A stretch of 64,000 nucleotides of DNA from an uncultured Clostridia bacterium (GTDB lineage: Bacteria; Bacillota; Clostridia; Oscillospirales; Acutalibacteraceae), in NCBI GenBank assembly GCA_937892525.1, contig CALAEV010000006.1, positions 24,407-88,406 of the forward strand, written 5' to 3'. This document shows positions 32,860-41,199 of the stretch, piece after piece. The notes beneath the pieces were generated by a model. That model worked only from the letters and a program-made list of their open reading frames with translations, ran no database searches and was not told where the DNA came from. How positions within the stretch are numbered: the first letter of the stretch is position 1; each line of letters begins with the position of its first letter. A program made the translations under genes and the position numbers.

Positions 32860-33285
32860 TCAGTCTTCTACAGTAACGCCCATGCTACGTGCAGTACCAG
32901 CAATCATACTCATTGCTGTTTCAATTGTTGCTGCATTAAGGTCAGGCATTTTCTGTTCAGCGATTTTTCTAATCTGTTCTTTTGTGATTTTTGCTACTTT
33001 TGTTCTGTTAGGAACGCCAGAACCACTCTCGATTCCGCAAGCCTTCTTGATAAGAACTGCTGCAGGTGGAGTTTTAGTTACGAATGTGAATGTACGGTCT
33101 GCATAAACTGTAATAACAACAGGGATAATAAGACCCATATCATTCTTTGTACGTTCATTGAATTCTTTTGTGAACGCCATAATGTTAACACCGTGCTGAC
33201 CAAGCGCTGGACCAACAGGTGGTGCTGGTGTTGCTTTACCAGCAGGAATCTGAAGCTTAATGAAGCCTACTACTTTTTGAGCCAT
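32860..33285 (-). CDS. rplK: 50S ribosomal protein L11
   Basis: 141 residues from the ATG at 33285 with GGAGGTGCTAAAA upstream; a longer frame from 33366 would begin in the structured spacer and is rejected. Typical motifs are KLQIPAGKATPAPPVGPALG and GTARSMGV. L11 binds the GTPase-associated region of 23S rRNA together with the stalk. The 120-base spacer to nusG holds an 8-bp hairpin (GACGCTTT with AAAGCGTC) and a further CGTGG...CCACG pairing. These may be the regulatory site for L1 or a processing element. Confidence 0.96.
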   Translation of the reverse strand: MAQKVVGFIKLQIPAGKATPAPPVGPALGQHGVNIMAFTKEFNERTKNDMGLIIPVVITVYADRTFTFVTKTPPAAVLIKKACGIESGSGVPNRTKVAKITKEQIRKIAEQKMPDLNAATIETAMSMIAGTARSMGVTVED

Positions 33286-33406
33286 TTTTAGCACCTCCAA
33301 AATTCGTGGTATGGCGGAACAGACAGCTCTTCTGCTCCTCCCACGACGCTTTGACAAAAGCGTCATAAAAAGCGTATTTTACGCTAATTACCAAAATAAT
33401 AAATGA

Positions 33407-33964
33407 TTAGTCCTCAACCTTTGAAACCTGGTCGAGTTCAAGGTCAACTGGTGTTTCACGACCAAGCATTGAAATAACAACACATACTGAGTTGTTATCA
33501 ACGTCAAGTTCACGAACCATACCGATAACGCCTTCAAATGCGCCGTCGATAATTGAAACCATATCGCCAACCTCATAGTCGATTTTAACGACTTTCTTTT
33601 CAACGCCCATAGCATAAACCTCAGCCTCTGTAAGAGGAACTGGTTTACTTTCAGGGCCAACGAAACCTGTTACACCACGTGTATTACGGATTACGTACCA
33701 AGTATCGTCTGTCATTTCAAGGTCACCTGTTTCTTCATCTTCAAAAACTGCAACCTTTACCATAACGTAGCCAGGGAAGATTTTTCTTTCAACTTCCTTT
33801 TTCTGGTCATCCTTAATTTCAGTAACGATTTCTGTAGGAACTTTAACCTCTAAAATAAGGTCATGCATTTTACGGTTTTCAACAACCTTTTCAATGTTAG
33901 TTGCTACTTTGTTTTCATAACCTGAATAGGTATGCACTACATACCATCTGGAGATTTCTGCCAT
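33407..33964 (-). CDS. nusG: Transcription termination/antitermination factor NusG
   Basis: 185 residues. An N-terminal NGN domain (RWYVVHTYSGYENKVATNIEK, GYVMVKV, VIRNTRGVTGFVG) binds RNA polymerase, and a C-terminal KOW domain (VGDMVSIIDGAFEGVIGMVREL) follows. It increases elongation and couples transcription to translation. GAGGAGATTAAGTT precedes the ATG. It follows secE by 18 bases, the conserved order in bacteria. Confidence 0.97.
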   Translation of the reverse strand: MAEISRWYVVHTYSGYENKVATNIEKVVENRKMHDLILEVKVPTEIVTEIKDDQKKEVERKIFPGYVMVKVAVFEDEETGDLEMTDDTWYVIRNTRGVTGFVGPESKPVPLTEAEVYAMGVEKKVVKIDYEVGDMVSIIDGAFEGVIGMVRELDVDNNSVCVVISMLGRETPVDLELDQVSKVED

Positions 33965-33982
33965 AACTTAATCTCCTCTCGA

Positions 33983-34315
33983 TTATTTCAATAAAAACAA
34001 GTTCATCATTTCTGTTGTTTCACTATCTTTTGCAAGGCCAACAAGCAAGTCAATAATTGATGAAAGACCTGTGTCAACTACTAAAAGAGCAATACCTACG
34101 ATTGCTGTGATTGCAATAACAACAAGTGAATTCTTAAGAACAGTGTGACCAGATGGCCATGTGACTTTTTTCCACTCACCTTTGAAGTCTTTGAAGAACT
34201 TCTTAATCTTAGCGCCTACGCCTTTAAGGCCATTGCCCTTTTTCTTTGCAGGAGCGTCAGTTTTCTTGTCCTTCTTAGCAACTTCGGCTGTGGTCTTTTC
34301 ATTCTTTTCAGACAT
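33983..34315 (-). CDS. secE: Protein translocase subunit SecE
   Basis: 110 residues. A long Lys-rich cytoplasmic N-terminus is followed by the amphipathic SecE signature (FFKDFKGEWKKVTWPS) and one membrane helix (LKNSLVVIAITAIVGIALLVV). SecE clamps SecY in the membrane channel through which most exported proteins pass. GGAGGTATGTGAA precedes the ATG. The single-helix form is the usual one in Firmicutes. Confidence 0.94.
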   Translation of the reverse strand: MSEKNEKTTAEVAKKDKKTDAPAKKKGNGLKGVGAKIKKFFKDFKGEWKKVTWPSGHTVLKNSLVVIAITAIVGIALLVVDTGLSSIIDLLVGLAKDSETTEMMNLFLLK

Positions 34316-34331
34316 TTCACATACCTCCGGA

Positions 34332-34481
34332 TTACTTTGTTTCCCTATGAAGAGTGTGTTTCTTGCAGAATCTGCAATACTTGTTCATCTCGATTCTGTC
34401 GGGAGTGTTCTTCTTGTTTTTCTTTGTGTTGTAGTTGCGTTGTTTGCACTCTGTGCAAGCTAATGTGATTTTTACTCTCAT
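34332..34481 (-). CDS. rpmG: 50S ribosomal protein L33
   Basis: 49 residues, the zinc-binding form with two CxxC pairs (CTEC near 9-12 and CRFC near 36-39). The sequence starts MRVKITLACTECKQRNYNTKKN and is typical. GGAGGTGCCGAAAA lies before the ATG at 34481. It is the first gene of rpmG-secE-nusG-rplKAJL; the promoter lies at 34593-34621. Confidence 0.95.
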   Translation of the reverse strand: MRVKITLACTECKQRNYNTKKNKKNTPDRIEMNKYCRFCKKHTLHRETK

Positions 34482-34592
34482 TTTTCGGCACCTCCGTTAA
34501 TATGTTACTTGAAAAATCAGCAAGTAACTGTGTATAGCCTTCCTCTATAAAAATGGGCACAAAAATAAAGCCCTCTTTTTCGAGGTACACGT

Positions 34593-34621
34593 ATTTTAGC
34601 ACAGTTGTCAAGTATTGTCAA
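34593..34621 (-). promoter_or_regulatory. Sigma-A promoter of the rpmG-secE-nusG-rpl operon
   Basis: TTGACA, 17 bases, TAAAAT on the minus strand, 110 bases upstream of rpmG. The leader between them contains GAAAAAGAGGGC, which could fold with the downstream GCCC. Confidence 0.8.
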
Positions 34622-34741
34622 TAGGGAAAATCAAATTGTTTTCCATCACAATTCAAAATGATATATTCACTAAATAATATAGTATTATATTTTTACCTTT
34701 TTATATATTTTGCCAAAAGTGATTTTTTTCGTGATTTTGTG

Positions 34742-34770
34742 TTGACTGATTTTTTGATTTATGGTAAAAT
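34742..34770 (+). promoter_or_regulatory. Sigma-A promoter with extended -10 for the 37-codon gene
   Basis: TTGACT, 17 bases, TAAAAT, with TTATGG directly before the -10. The start codon of the small gene lies 30 bases further on. The preceding 120 bases (34622-34741) show nothing else. Confidence 0.8.
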
Positions 34771-34799
34771 TCATACAGTAAATTTAAGGAGTGGTAACA

Positions 34800-34913
34800 A
34801 TGTTCGTAAAACAAGTTTGTAAACAGAAAAACATTGCTACTGCTATTCTTTCTTCTATCGGTTGTTCACAAATTACAAGCGATAGTATTTCTCATTTTTC
34901 ATTTGTTTTTTAA
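34800..34913 (+). CDS. 37-residue peptide (microgene or leader peptide)
   Basis: 37 codons. AAGGAG lies nine bases before the ATG. The N-terminus is basic (FVKQVCKQKN), the middle is small and hydrophobic (IATAILSSIGCSQI), and the end is aromatic (SHFSFVF). Two cysteines. Within the reading frame is a 10-bp hairpin (34855-34885), and the stop codon overlaps the terminator stem. Either it is a leader peptide that controls something by attenuation, or an independent small secreted or signalling peptide. Because carA has its own promoter after the terminator, an independent unit is the simpler reading. No family recognised. Confidence 0.65.
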   Translation: MFVKQVCKQKNIATAILSSIGCSQITSDSISHFSFVF

Positions 34914-34940
34914 CGACGGATTTACCGTCGTTATTTTTTT
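34912..34940 (+). terminator. Intrinsic terminator after the 37-codon gene
   Basis: An 8-bp stem (AACGACGG with CCGTCGTT, 5-base loop) followed by ATTTTTTT. Confidence 0.85.
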
Positions 34941-34961
34941 GTATTTTTCGATATTTTGATA

Positions 34962-34990
34962 TTGAATAATACAATATTATATAGTATAAT
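34962..34990 (+). promoter_or_regulatory. Sigma-A promoter of carAB
   Basis: TTGAAT, 17 bases, TATAAT, 36 bases before the carA start. No PyrR-type or T-box-type leader fits in the remaining space. Confidence 0.7.
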
Positions 34991-35026
34991 AATTAGTTGA
35001 AATAAATCGAAAGGCTGGTGTGAATT

Positions 35027-36064
35027 TTGAAAGCGTATTTAATGCTTGAAAACGGCGCTGTTTTTGAAGGACAAGCTGCTGCGAAATTCAAAGAAACTGT
35101 ATGCGAAGTTATTTTCAATACATCAATGACCGGATATGTTGAAATGCTTTCTGACCCATCAAATGCAGGTTTAGGTGTTGTTATGACCTACCCTCTTATT
35201 GGCAACTATGGTGTTTGTCTTGAGGATATGGAAAGTGACAAGCTTTACCCTGCTGCACTTTTAGTTCACGAACTTTGTGATACTCCATCTAACTTCAGAA
35301 ATGAAATGACTCTTGAGGAGTTCCTTGTTAAACATAACATTCCTTGTGTTACAGGGCTTGACAATCGTGCAATCGTTATGGATGTTCGTGAAAATGGTGC
35401 TATGAAAGCAATTATTACTGACGATATTTCTGATAAAGATGCTTTACTTAACAAAATGAAAGCATTTGAGCTTAAGAATGAATACAAAGGTGTTGACGAA
35501 GTTGTTTCTGACGAGGGCGTTAAAGTTGCATTTATTGACCTTGGTGCAAGAAAGAGTTTTGTAAATGCTTTTGCACAGCACGGTTTTGCTGTTACTAAAT
35601 TTGCAGCACTTAATGCAGATGAAATTCTCAACGGTGGATATGATGGTGTTGTAATAAGTAACGGTGTTGAAGACCACGACTCATTTGCTGATACAATCAA
35701 AGAAATCAAAAAACTTATGGATAACAAAATGCCAATTTTTGCAATAGGCTTAGGTCACCAGCTCGTTGCCCTTGCAAATGGTGGTAAGGTAGAAAAAATG
35801 CTTCACGGTCATAGAGGTTGCAACTACCCTGTAAGATTTAACGATAAAGACAAGACATATATTACAGCACATAACCACGGCTATGCAGTTACAAAAGTTC
35901 CTGCAAACGCAGATGTGCTTTGCGCAAATGTTAACGACAAGACTATTGAAGGTCTTAAATATAAGAACGCTTTAACTGTTCAGTTTATTCCTGACACAGT
36001 TAAAGGTCCTAACACTGCTTTCTTGTTCGAAGATTTCAAAAACTTGATTAAGGAGGGCAAATAA
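35027..36064 (+). CDS. carA: Carbamoyl-phosphate synthase small subunit, glutaminase triad lost
   Basis: 345 residues (family usually 350-385) from a TTG start. The N-terminal CarA domain is normal (FNTSMTGYVEM, TYPLIGNYGV). The class I glutamine amidotransferase domain is recognisable by GLGHQLVALA, GHRGCNYPV and AHNHGYAV, but its catalytic residues are gone. The nucleophile cysteine of G-I-C-L-G-H-Q is Gly241 (codon GGC at 35747). The histidine and glutamate of the F-H-P-E-A motif are Ile321 and Asp323. The GPGDP oxyanion loop is also lost (SNGVEDHDS). It therefore cannot release ammonia from glutamine by the known mechanism. It still sits directly before carB with a 1-base gap and probably keeps a structural role. 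Confidence 0.93.
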   Translation: MKAYLMLENGAVFEGQAAAKFKETVCEVIFNTSMTGYVEMLSDPSNAGLGVVMTYPLIGNYGVCLEDMESDKLYPAALLVHELCDTPSNFRNEMTLEEFLVKHNIPCVTGLDNRAIVMDVRENGAMKAIITDDISDKDALLNKMKAFELKNEYKGVDEVVSDEGVKVAFIDLGARKSFVNAFAQHGFAVTKFAALNADEILNGGYDGVVISNGVEDHDSFADTIKEIKKLMDNKMPIFAIGLGHQLVALANGGKVEKMLHGHRGCNYPVRFNDKDKTYITAHNHGYAVTKVPANADVLCANVNDKTIEGLKYKNALTVQFIPDTVKGPNTAFLFEDFKNLIKEGK

Positions 36065-36065
36065 A

Positions 36066-39000
36066 ATGTTAGATAAAAGCATTAAAAAGGTAATGGTTAT
36101 CGGCTCTGGTCCTATTATTATCGGTCAGGCTGCTGAATTTGACTATGCCGGTACACAGGCTTGTCGCTCTCTTAAAGAAGAAGGCGTTGAAGTTGTTCTT
36201 GTAAACTCTAACCCTGCTACCATTATGACTGATGGCGATATTGCAGACAAAGTTTACATTGAGCCACTTACAATCCCTACACTTACAAAGATTATTGAAA
36301 AAGAAAAACCGGACTCACTTCTTCCTTCACTTGGTGGACAAACAGGTCTTAACCTTGCTATGGAGCTTAATGAGTTAGGAATCTTGAAAGAAAATAATGT
36401 TCGTCTTATCGGTATTAATGCCGAGTCAATCAAAAAGGCAGAAGACAGACAGGAATTCAAAGATACAATGGAAGCAATCGGCGAACCTTGTATTGAATCA
36501 CTTGTTGTTGAAACAGTTGAAGATGCTCTTGAGTTCTCTGCTAAAATCGGCTACCCTGTTATTGTTCGTCCTGCATACACACTTGGTGGTACTGGTGGTG
36601 GTATTGCTTATGATGAAGCACAACTTCACGAAATTGCATCAAATGGTATCCGTCTTTCACGTGTAAATCAGGTACTTATTGAAAAATGTATTTCTGGTTG
36701 GAAAGAAATCGAGTTTGAAACAATGCGTGACTCAAAGGGTAACTGCATTACAATCTGTTCAATGGAAAATATGGACCCTGTTGGTATTCATACAGGCGAC
36801 TCAATCGTTGTTGCTCCTGCACAGACACTTATGGATAAGGAATATTCAATGCTTCGTAATGCTGCTCTTAACATTATTGATGCACTTGATATTCAGGGTG
36901 GTTGTAACGTTCAGTTTGCACTTCATCCAACATCATTCAAATATGCAGTTATTGAAGTTAACCCTCGTGTTTCTCGTTCATCAGCATTAGCATCTAAGGC
37001 TACAGGCTTCCCAATTGCAAGAGTTGCATCAAAAATTGCTCTCGGTCTTGGTCTTGATGAAATTCCTAACGCTGTTACAGGCAAGACATTCGCTTCATTT
37101 GAGCCTACAATCGACTACATTGTTTGTAAGTTCCCAAAATGGCCTTTTGACAAGTTTGTTACTGCTAAAAAGACTCTTGGTACACAGATGAAGGCAACAG
37201 GCGAAGTTATGTCAATTGCACGTACTTTTGAGGCAGCACTTCACAAATCACTTCATTCACTTGAAGAGAATAAAGAATCCCTTCTTCTTGATTCATTTAT
37301 GGAAATGAGCACAGAAGAAGTACACGAAGCACTTTATAATGTTGACAATCTTCGTGTTTACGCGATTGCAGTTGCAATTTATAAAGGCATTGCATTAGAA
37401 GAAATCCACGATATCACAAAAATTGATATGTGGTTCTTAAATAAAATCAAAAACATTGTTGAAATGGAAAAAGTTCTTAAATCAGGTAAATGTGATAAAG
37501 AAACTCTTTTCAAAGCTAAAAAGATGGGCTTTACTGACAATGTTATTGCAAAGAATGTTGGTACAACAAAGAGTGCTATTAACAATATGAGAAAGCTTTG
37601 GGGTATTACACCATCTTTCTCAATCGTTGATACTTGTGCTGCTGAATTCAAGGCACAGACACCATACTACTATTCAGATTACGGTATTGCAAATGAAGTT
37701 AATCCTAAAACTGACAAGAAAAAGATTATGGTATTGGGTTCTGGTCCTATCCGTATCGGTCAGGGTGTTGAATTTGACTACTGTTCAGTTCACTCAGTAT
37801 GGGCGCTCAAAAAAGCAGGTTGTGAAGCAATTATTGTAAACAACAACCCTGAAACAGTTTCAACTGACTTTGACGTTTCAGATAAGCTCTACTTCGAGCC
37901 ACTTACACCTGAATACGTTACAAGCATTGTTGAACTTGAAAATCCTGATGGTGCTATTGTTCAGTTTGGTGGACAAACTGCTATTAAGCTTACAAAAACA
38001 CTTAACGATTTAGGTGTTAAGATTCTCGGTACTGACGCAGACCACGTTGACGCTGCTGAAGACAGAGAAAGATTTGACGAAATTCTTGAATTCTGCGACA
38101 TTGCTCGTCCAAAGGGACAGACAGTATTTACTGCACAAGAGGCAATCGCTGCTGCACACAGCTTAGGCTACCCTGTTCTTGTTCGTCCAAGCTATGTTCT
38201 TGGTGGACAAGGTATGCAGATTGCTGCAAGTGATGAAGATATCCTTGAATTTATGGACATTATTACAAGAACAATTCCTGACCTTTCAGAGCATCCTGTT
38301 CTTGTTGACAAATATCTTATGGGACAAGAGGTTGAAGTTGACGCTATTTGCGACGGTAAAGATATTCTTATTCCTGGTATTATGGAACACATTGACCGTG
38401 CAGGTATTCACTCAGGCGACTCAATTTCAGTTTACCCTGCTGTTACACTCTCTGCTAAAGTACAGAAAACTATTGTTGATTATACAAAGCGTCTTGCATC
38501 TGCATTACACGTTATTGGTATGATGAACATTCAGTTTATTGTTCTTCGTGAGACAGTTTATATTATTGAGGTTAACCCACGTTCTTCAAGAACTGTTCCT
38601 TATATCAGTAAGGTTACAGGTATTCCTGCAATTAGTCTTGCAACACGCGCAATGCTTGGCGAAAGAATTGCCGATATGGGATACGGTACTGGTCTTTACA
38701 AGAACAGTGGTTACTACGCAATTAAGCTCCCTGTATTCTCATTCGAAAAGATTATTGGCGCTGACACTTCACTTGGTCCTGAAATGAAATCAACAGGCGA
38801 AGTTCTTGGTATTTCAACAGACTACAATGAAGCACTTCTTAAAGCATTTGAAGGTGGCGGAGTTTCAATGCCTAAAGATGCAAAGATTGTTGTTACTGTT
38901 CGCGACAAGGACAAGAAAGAAGTTGGCGAAATGCTTAAAGAGTTCAAAGATTCTGAATTTGAATTCTATGCAACTCCTGGCACATGCAAGGTAATCCGTG

Positions 39001-39275
39001 AAGCAGGTATTGAATGTAAAGAGGTTAATCCACTTACAGGTACATCGCCTAACATTATGGAAATGCTTCAGAATGGTGAAGTTTCACTTATCATTAACAC
39101 ACCTACACACGGTCGTCTTGCTAACCGTGACGGTTTCAAACTTCGTCGTCTTGCAGTTGAGTCAGGTACATCTTGTCTTACATCTCTTGACGCGGCACTC
39201 AGCGTTATGAGAAGTACATTTGTAGTTCCTGACGGCAAGATGAGTCTTACTGATATTGCATCACTTAAATTATAA
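36066..39275 (+). CDS. carB: Carbamoyl-phosphate synthase large subunit
   Basis: 1069 residues, full length. Two homologous ATP-grasp synthetase halves are visible: GSGPIIIGQAAEFDYAGTQA near the start and GSGPIRIGQGVEFDYCSVHS from about 560, each followed by its own ATP-grasp segment (YTLGGTGGG and YVLGGQGMQ). The C-terminal MGS-like allosteric domain (about 930-1069) is present. The enzyme makes carbamoyl phosphate from bicarbonate, ammonia and two ATP for pyrimidines and arginine. AAGGAGGGCAAATAAA precedes the ATG. With its partner CarA lacking the glutaminase residues, free ammonia is the likely nitrogen source. Confidence 0.97.
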   Translation: MLDKSIKKVMVIGSGPIIIGQAAEFDYAGTQACRSLKEEGVEVVLVNSNPATIMTDGDIADKVYIEPLTIPTLTKIIEKEKPDSLLPSLGGQTGLNLAMELNELGILKENNVRLIGINAESIKKAEDRQEFKDTMEAIGEPCIESLVVETVEDALEFSAKIGYPVIVRPAYTLGGTGGGIAYDEAQLHEIASNGIRLSRVNQVLIEKCISGWKEIEFETMRDSKGNCITICSMENMDPVGIHTGDSIVVAPAQTLMDKEYSMLRNAALNIIDALDIQGGCNVQFALHPTSFKYAVIEVNPRVSRSSALASKATGFPIARVASKIALGLGLDEIPNAVTGKTFASFEPTIDYIVCKFPKWPFDKFVTAKKTLGTQMKATGEVMSIARTFEAALHKSLHSLEENKESLLLDSFMEMSTEEVHEALYNVDNLRVYAIAVAIYKGIALEEIHDITKIDMWFLNKIKNIVEMEKVLKSGKCDKETLFKAKKMGFTDNVIAKNVGTTKSAINNMRKLWGITPSFSIVDTCAAEFKAQTPYYYSDYGIANEVNPKTDKKKIMVLGSGPIRIGQGVEFDYCSVHSVWALKKAGCEAIIVNNNPETVSTDFDVSDKLYFEPLTPEYVTSIVELENPDGAIVQFGGQTAIKLTKTLNDLGVKILGTDADHVDAAEDRERFDEILEFCDIARPKGQTVFTAQEAIAAAHSLGYPVLVRPSYVLGGQGMQIAASDEDILEFMDIITRTIPDLSEHPVLVDKYLMGQEVEVDAICDGKDILIPGIMEHIDRAGIHSGDSISVYPAVTLSAKVQKTIVDYTKRLASALHVIGMMNIQFIVLRETVYIIEVNPRSSRTVPYISKVTGIPAISLATRAMLGERIADMGYGTGLYKNSGYYAIKLPVFSFEKIIGADTSLGPEMKSTGEVLGISTDYNEALLKAFEGGGVSMPKDAKIVVTVRDKDKKEVGEMLKEFKDSEFEFYATPGTCKVIREAGIECKEVNPLTGTSPNIMEMLQNGEVSLIINTPTHGRLANRDGFKLRRLAVESGTSCLTSLDAALSVMRSTFVVPDGKMSLTDIASLKL

Positions 39276-39306
39276 TAATCAGTAAAATTATTTCATAAAA
39301 TTAAAA

Positions 39307-39346
39307 GTCGGAATTGAGTGCAAAGGCTCAATTCCGACAATTTTTA
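39307..39346 (+). terminator. Terminator of carAB
   Basis: A perfect 12-bp stem (GTCGGAATTGAG with CTCAATTCCGAC, 8-base loop) followed by AATTTTTA. Confidence 0.9.
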
Positions 39347-39364
39347 CTTAAGGAGTGAATTCTT

Positions 39365-40540
39365 GTGGCAGATATTATTGATTACGCACTACTAAATGCA
39401 CATAAGGATTTTGACACACTACCCTATTCCCCTATTGACAGTCTTTTGTTTTCAGAGCTTGCATATTTTGAATTCGACAACATTGTGCAAAATGTTAAAA
39501 GCAGAAGCAAAGGCTTATTGCTTTCTGAAATTGCCGAAAATGCGCTTTATGAAAATATGTTTCCTCTTGAAAGAACTGCTGAGCGTAATAAAAAACTTCT
39601 TGGTGCAGCTGCATACAGCAAACGCTACGGCAAGATAAAGGTCAACTATTACGAGGATATTTTTAATGTAACTAAAGACACTCAGTTTTGTGGTGTTACG
39701 TTTATACTGCCGAATGGTGATGCATGTATTGCATTTCGCGGCACGGATTCAACTATTACTGGTTGGAAAGAAAACTTTAATATGCTTTTTACCTCTCCTG
39801 TTGCAGCGCAAGGTCATTCTGTGTCTTATGTTGATGCAGTTGCAAAGAAAGTTAAGGGAAACATTATACTTACAGGGCACTCTAAGGGTGGTAACCTTGC
39901 TATTTACAGCGCTACAAAGTGTTCGCAAGCAGCAAAATCAAAAATTGTGGCAATACACGCTTTTGATAGTCCCGGCTTTACAAAGGAATTTATTGAGTCA
40001 AAAGAATATATAGAAACAGAGAAAATCATAAAGAAATTTATGCCTGAAGAATCACTTATCGGTGTGCTTCTTAACAATCGTGATAATTATCGCATAATAA
40101 AGAGTGAGGGTTCAGGAATTATGCAGCACGATTTGTTTTTATGGCAAATTGATATTTCGAGAAATGATTTTGTTGATGGCGAAAAACTGTATAATTCTTC
40201 GAAATTCTTTGATGCAACCTTTAACGACTGGGTAAACAGTTCTACACCTGAGCAACGAGAACAGTTTGTTGAGGCATTATTCCAAATGATTAATGCAGTT
40301 AACTCTGAAAACGCAACAAGCTTTGTTGATTGGTCCGAAAATATAAAAAATAATTCTTCGGTTGCTTACGAAACCCTTAAAGGCTTAGACCCTGAAGTGA
40401 GAAGTCTTGTTATGCACGGCATTGGAGATATGTTCTCATCAATAAATAAAAATGTGAAATCCACACCTAAAAAGTTGTGGAATGACACTTTGAAGAAATT
40501 CAAGGAAAAAGCAAATACGGATAAATCAAATCAAGAATGA
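39365..40540 (+). CDS. Alpha/beta-hydrolase, lipase-like (DUF2974 type)
   Basis: 391 residues from a GTG start with AAGGAG upstream. The region about 90-260 has a lipase-like alpha/beta-hydrolase fold: CIAFRGTDSTITGWKENFN supplies the oxyanion part, GHSKGG the nucleophile serine, and HAFDSPGF probably the acid. This arrangement is typical of the DUF2974 (Mbeg1-like) family. No signal peptide, so it is intracellular. The C-terminal 120 residues are helical. The substrate is unknown; esters or phospholipids are possible. It stands alone between the carB terminator and the queT riboswitch. Confidence 0.8.
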   Translation: MADIIDYALLNAHKDFDTLPYSPIDSLLFSELAYFEFDNIVQNVKSRSKGLLLSEIAENALYENMFPLERTAERNKKLLGAAAYSKRYGKIKVNYYEDIFNVTKDTQFCGVTFILPNGDACIAFRGTDSTITGWKENFNMLFTSPVAAQGHSVSYVDAVAKKVKGNIILTGHSKGGNLAIYSATKCSQAAKSKIVAIHAFDSPGFTKEFIESKEYIETEKIIKKFMPEESLIGVLLNNRDNYRIIKSEGSGIMQHDLFLWQIDISRNDFVDGEKLYNSSKFFDATFNDWVNSSTPEQREQFVEALFQMINAVNSENATSFVDWSENIKNNSSVAYETLKGLDPEVRSLVMHGIGDMFSSINKNVKSTPKKLWNDTLKKFKEKANTDKSNQE

Positions 40541-40550
40541 TTTATAAAAA

Positions 40551-40606
40551 ACGTCAGTTCGAAACCATCCTGACGTGAGCGAAAGCTCAAGAATAAAACT
40601 ATGGAG
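40551..40606 (+). promoter_or_regulatory. preQ1-type riboswitch upstream of queT
   Basis: A perfect 7-bp stem (ACGTCAG 40551-40557 with CTGACGT 40570-40576) has the loop TTCGAAACCATC. The loop CCAT (40565-40568) can pair with ATGG (40601-40604) that overlaps the GGAG ribosome binding site, forming a pseudoknot that would block translation. A GAGC-GAAA-GCTC hairpin (40577-40588) is inserted between. The loop sequence and the downstream gene fit preQ1 sensing; the subclass is unclear. Confidence 0.75.
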
Positions 40607-40615
40607 TGATAAGAA

Positions 40616-41131
40616 ATGAATAAGAACAAGAAAAAGACGATTTTTGTAGTTGAGTCAGCCGTTATTGCGGCAATTTATGCAGGACTTACCTATTTTGCAG
40701 CCATATTAAATGTGGCTTATGGTGGAATTCAATTTAGATTTTCTGAAGCGCTTACAATTCTTGCAGTATTCTCCCCTGCGGCAATCCCGGGACTTACAAT
40801 AGGTTGTTTTTTAGGTAACATTACAAGTCCTTACGGAATTGTTGATGTTATATGTGGTACTCTTGCAACACTTATTGCGGCGGTTTTATCGTATAAAACT
40901 CGAAACATCAAATTTAAGGATTTGCCACTGCTTTCAGCCATTTTTCCTGTACTTTCAAATGCAATTATTGTAGGACTTGAAATTACATTATTTATGCCTG
41001 ATGGATTTGCATTTAAGGCGTTTTTGATTTCGGCTTTTCAAGTTGGATTTGGGGAGCTTGTAATGTGCTACGGACTTGGAATACCGTTATATAAAGTTAT
41101 TAAGAGATTGAAATTAGATAAGAAGATATAA
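40616..41131 (+). CDS. queT: Queuosine precursor transporter QueT
   Basis: 171 residues with five or six membrane helices and the family segments FAAILNVAYGGIQFRFSEAL and GNITSPYGIVDVICGTLATL. QueT (COG4708) is the substrate-binding S component of an ECF-type transporter for preQ1/preQ0 or queuine, used to make queuosine in tRNA. The upstream preQ1-type riboswitch supports this. The ECF energising module is not in the window. The ATG at 40616 lies nine bases after GGAG. Confidence 0.9.
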   Translation: MNKNKKKTIFVVESAVIAAIYAGLTYFAAILNVAYGGIQFRFSEALTILAVFSPAAIPGLTIGCFLGNITSPYGIVDVICGTLATLIAAVLSYKTRNIKFKDLPLLSAIFPVLSNAIIVGLEITLFMPDGFAFKAFLISAFQVGFGELVMCYGLGIPLYKVIKRLKLDKKI

Positions 41132-41170
41132 AAAAGCGTGATAGCCGAAGTGGTTATCACGCTTTTGTTT
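41132..41170 (+). terminator. Terminator of queT
   Basis: AAAAGCGTGATAGCC pairs with GGTTATCACGCTTTT, followed by GTTTTT. It may also serve the convergent gene at 41200. Confidence 0.85.
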
Positions 41171-41199
41171 TTGCAGGCATGGAAACCTGCCACTACGCG

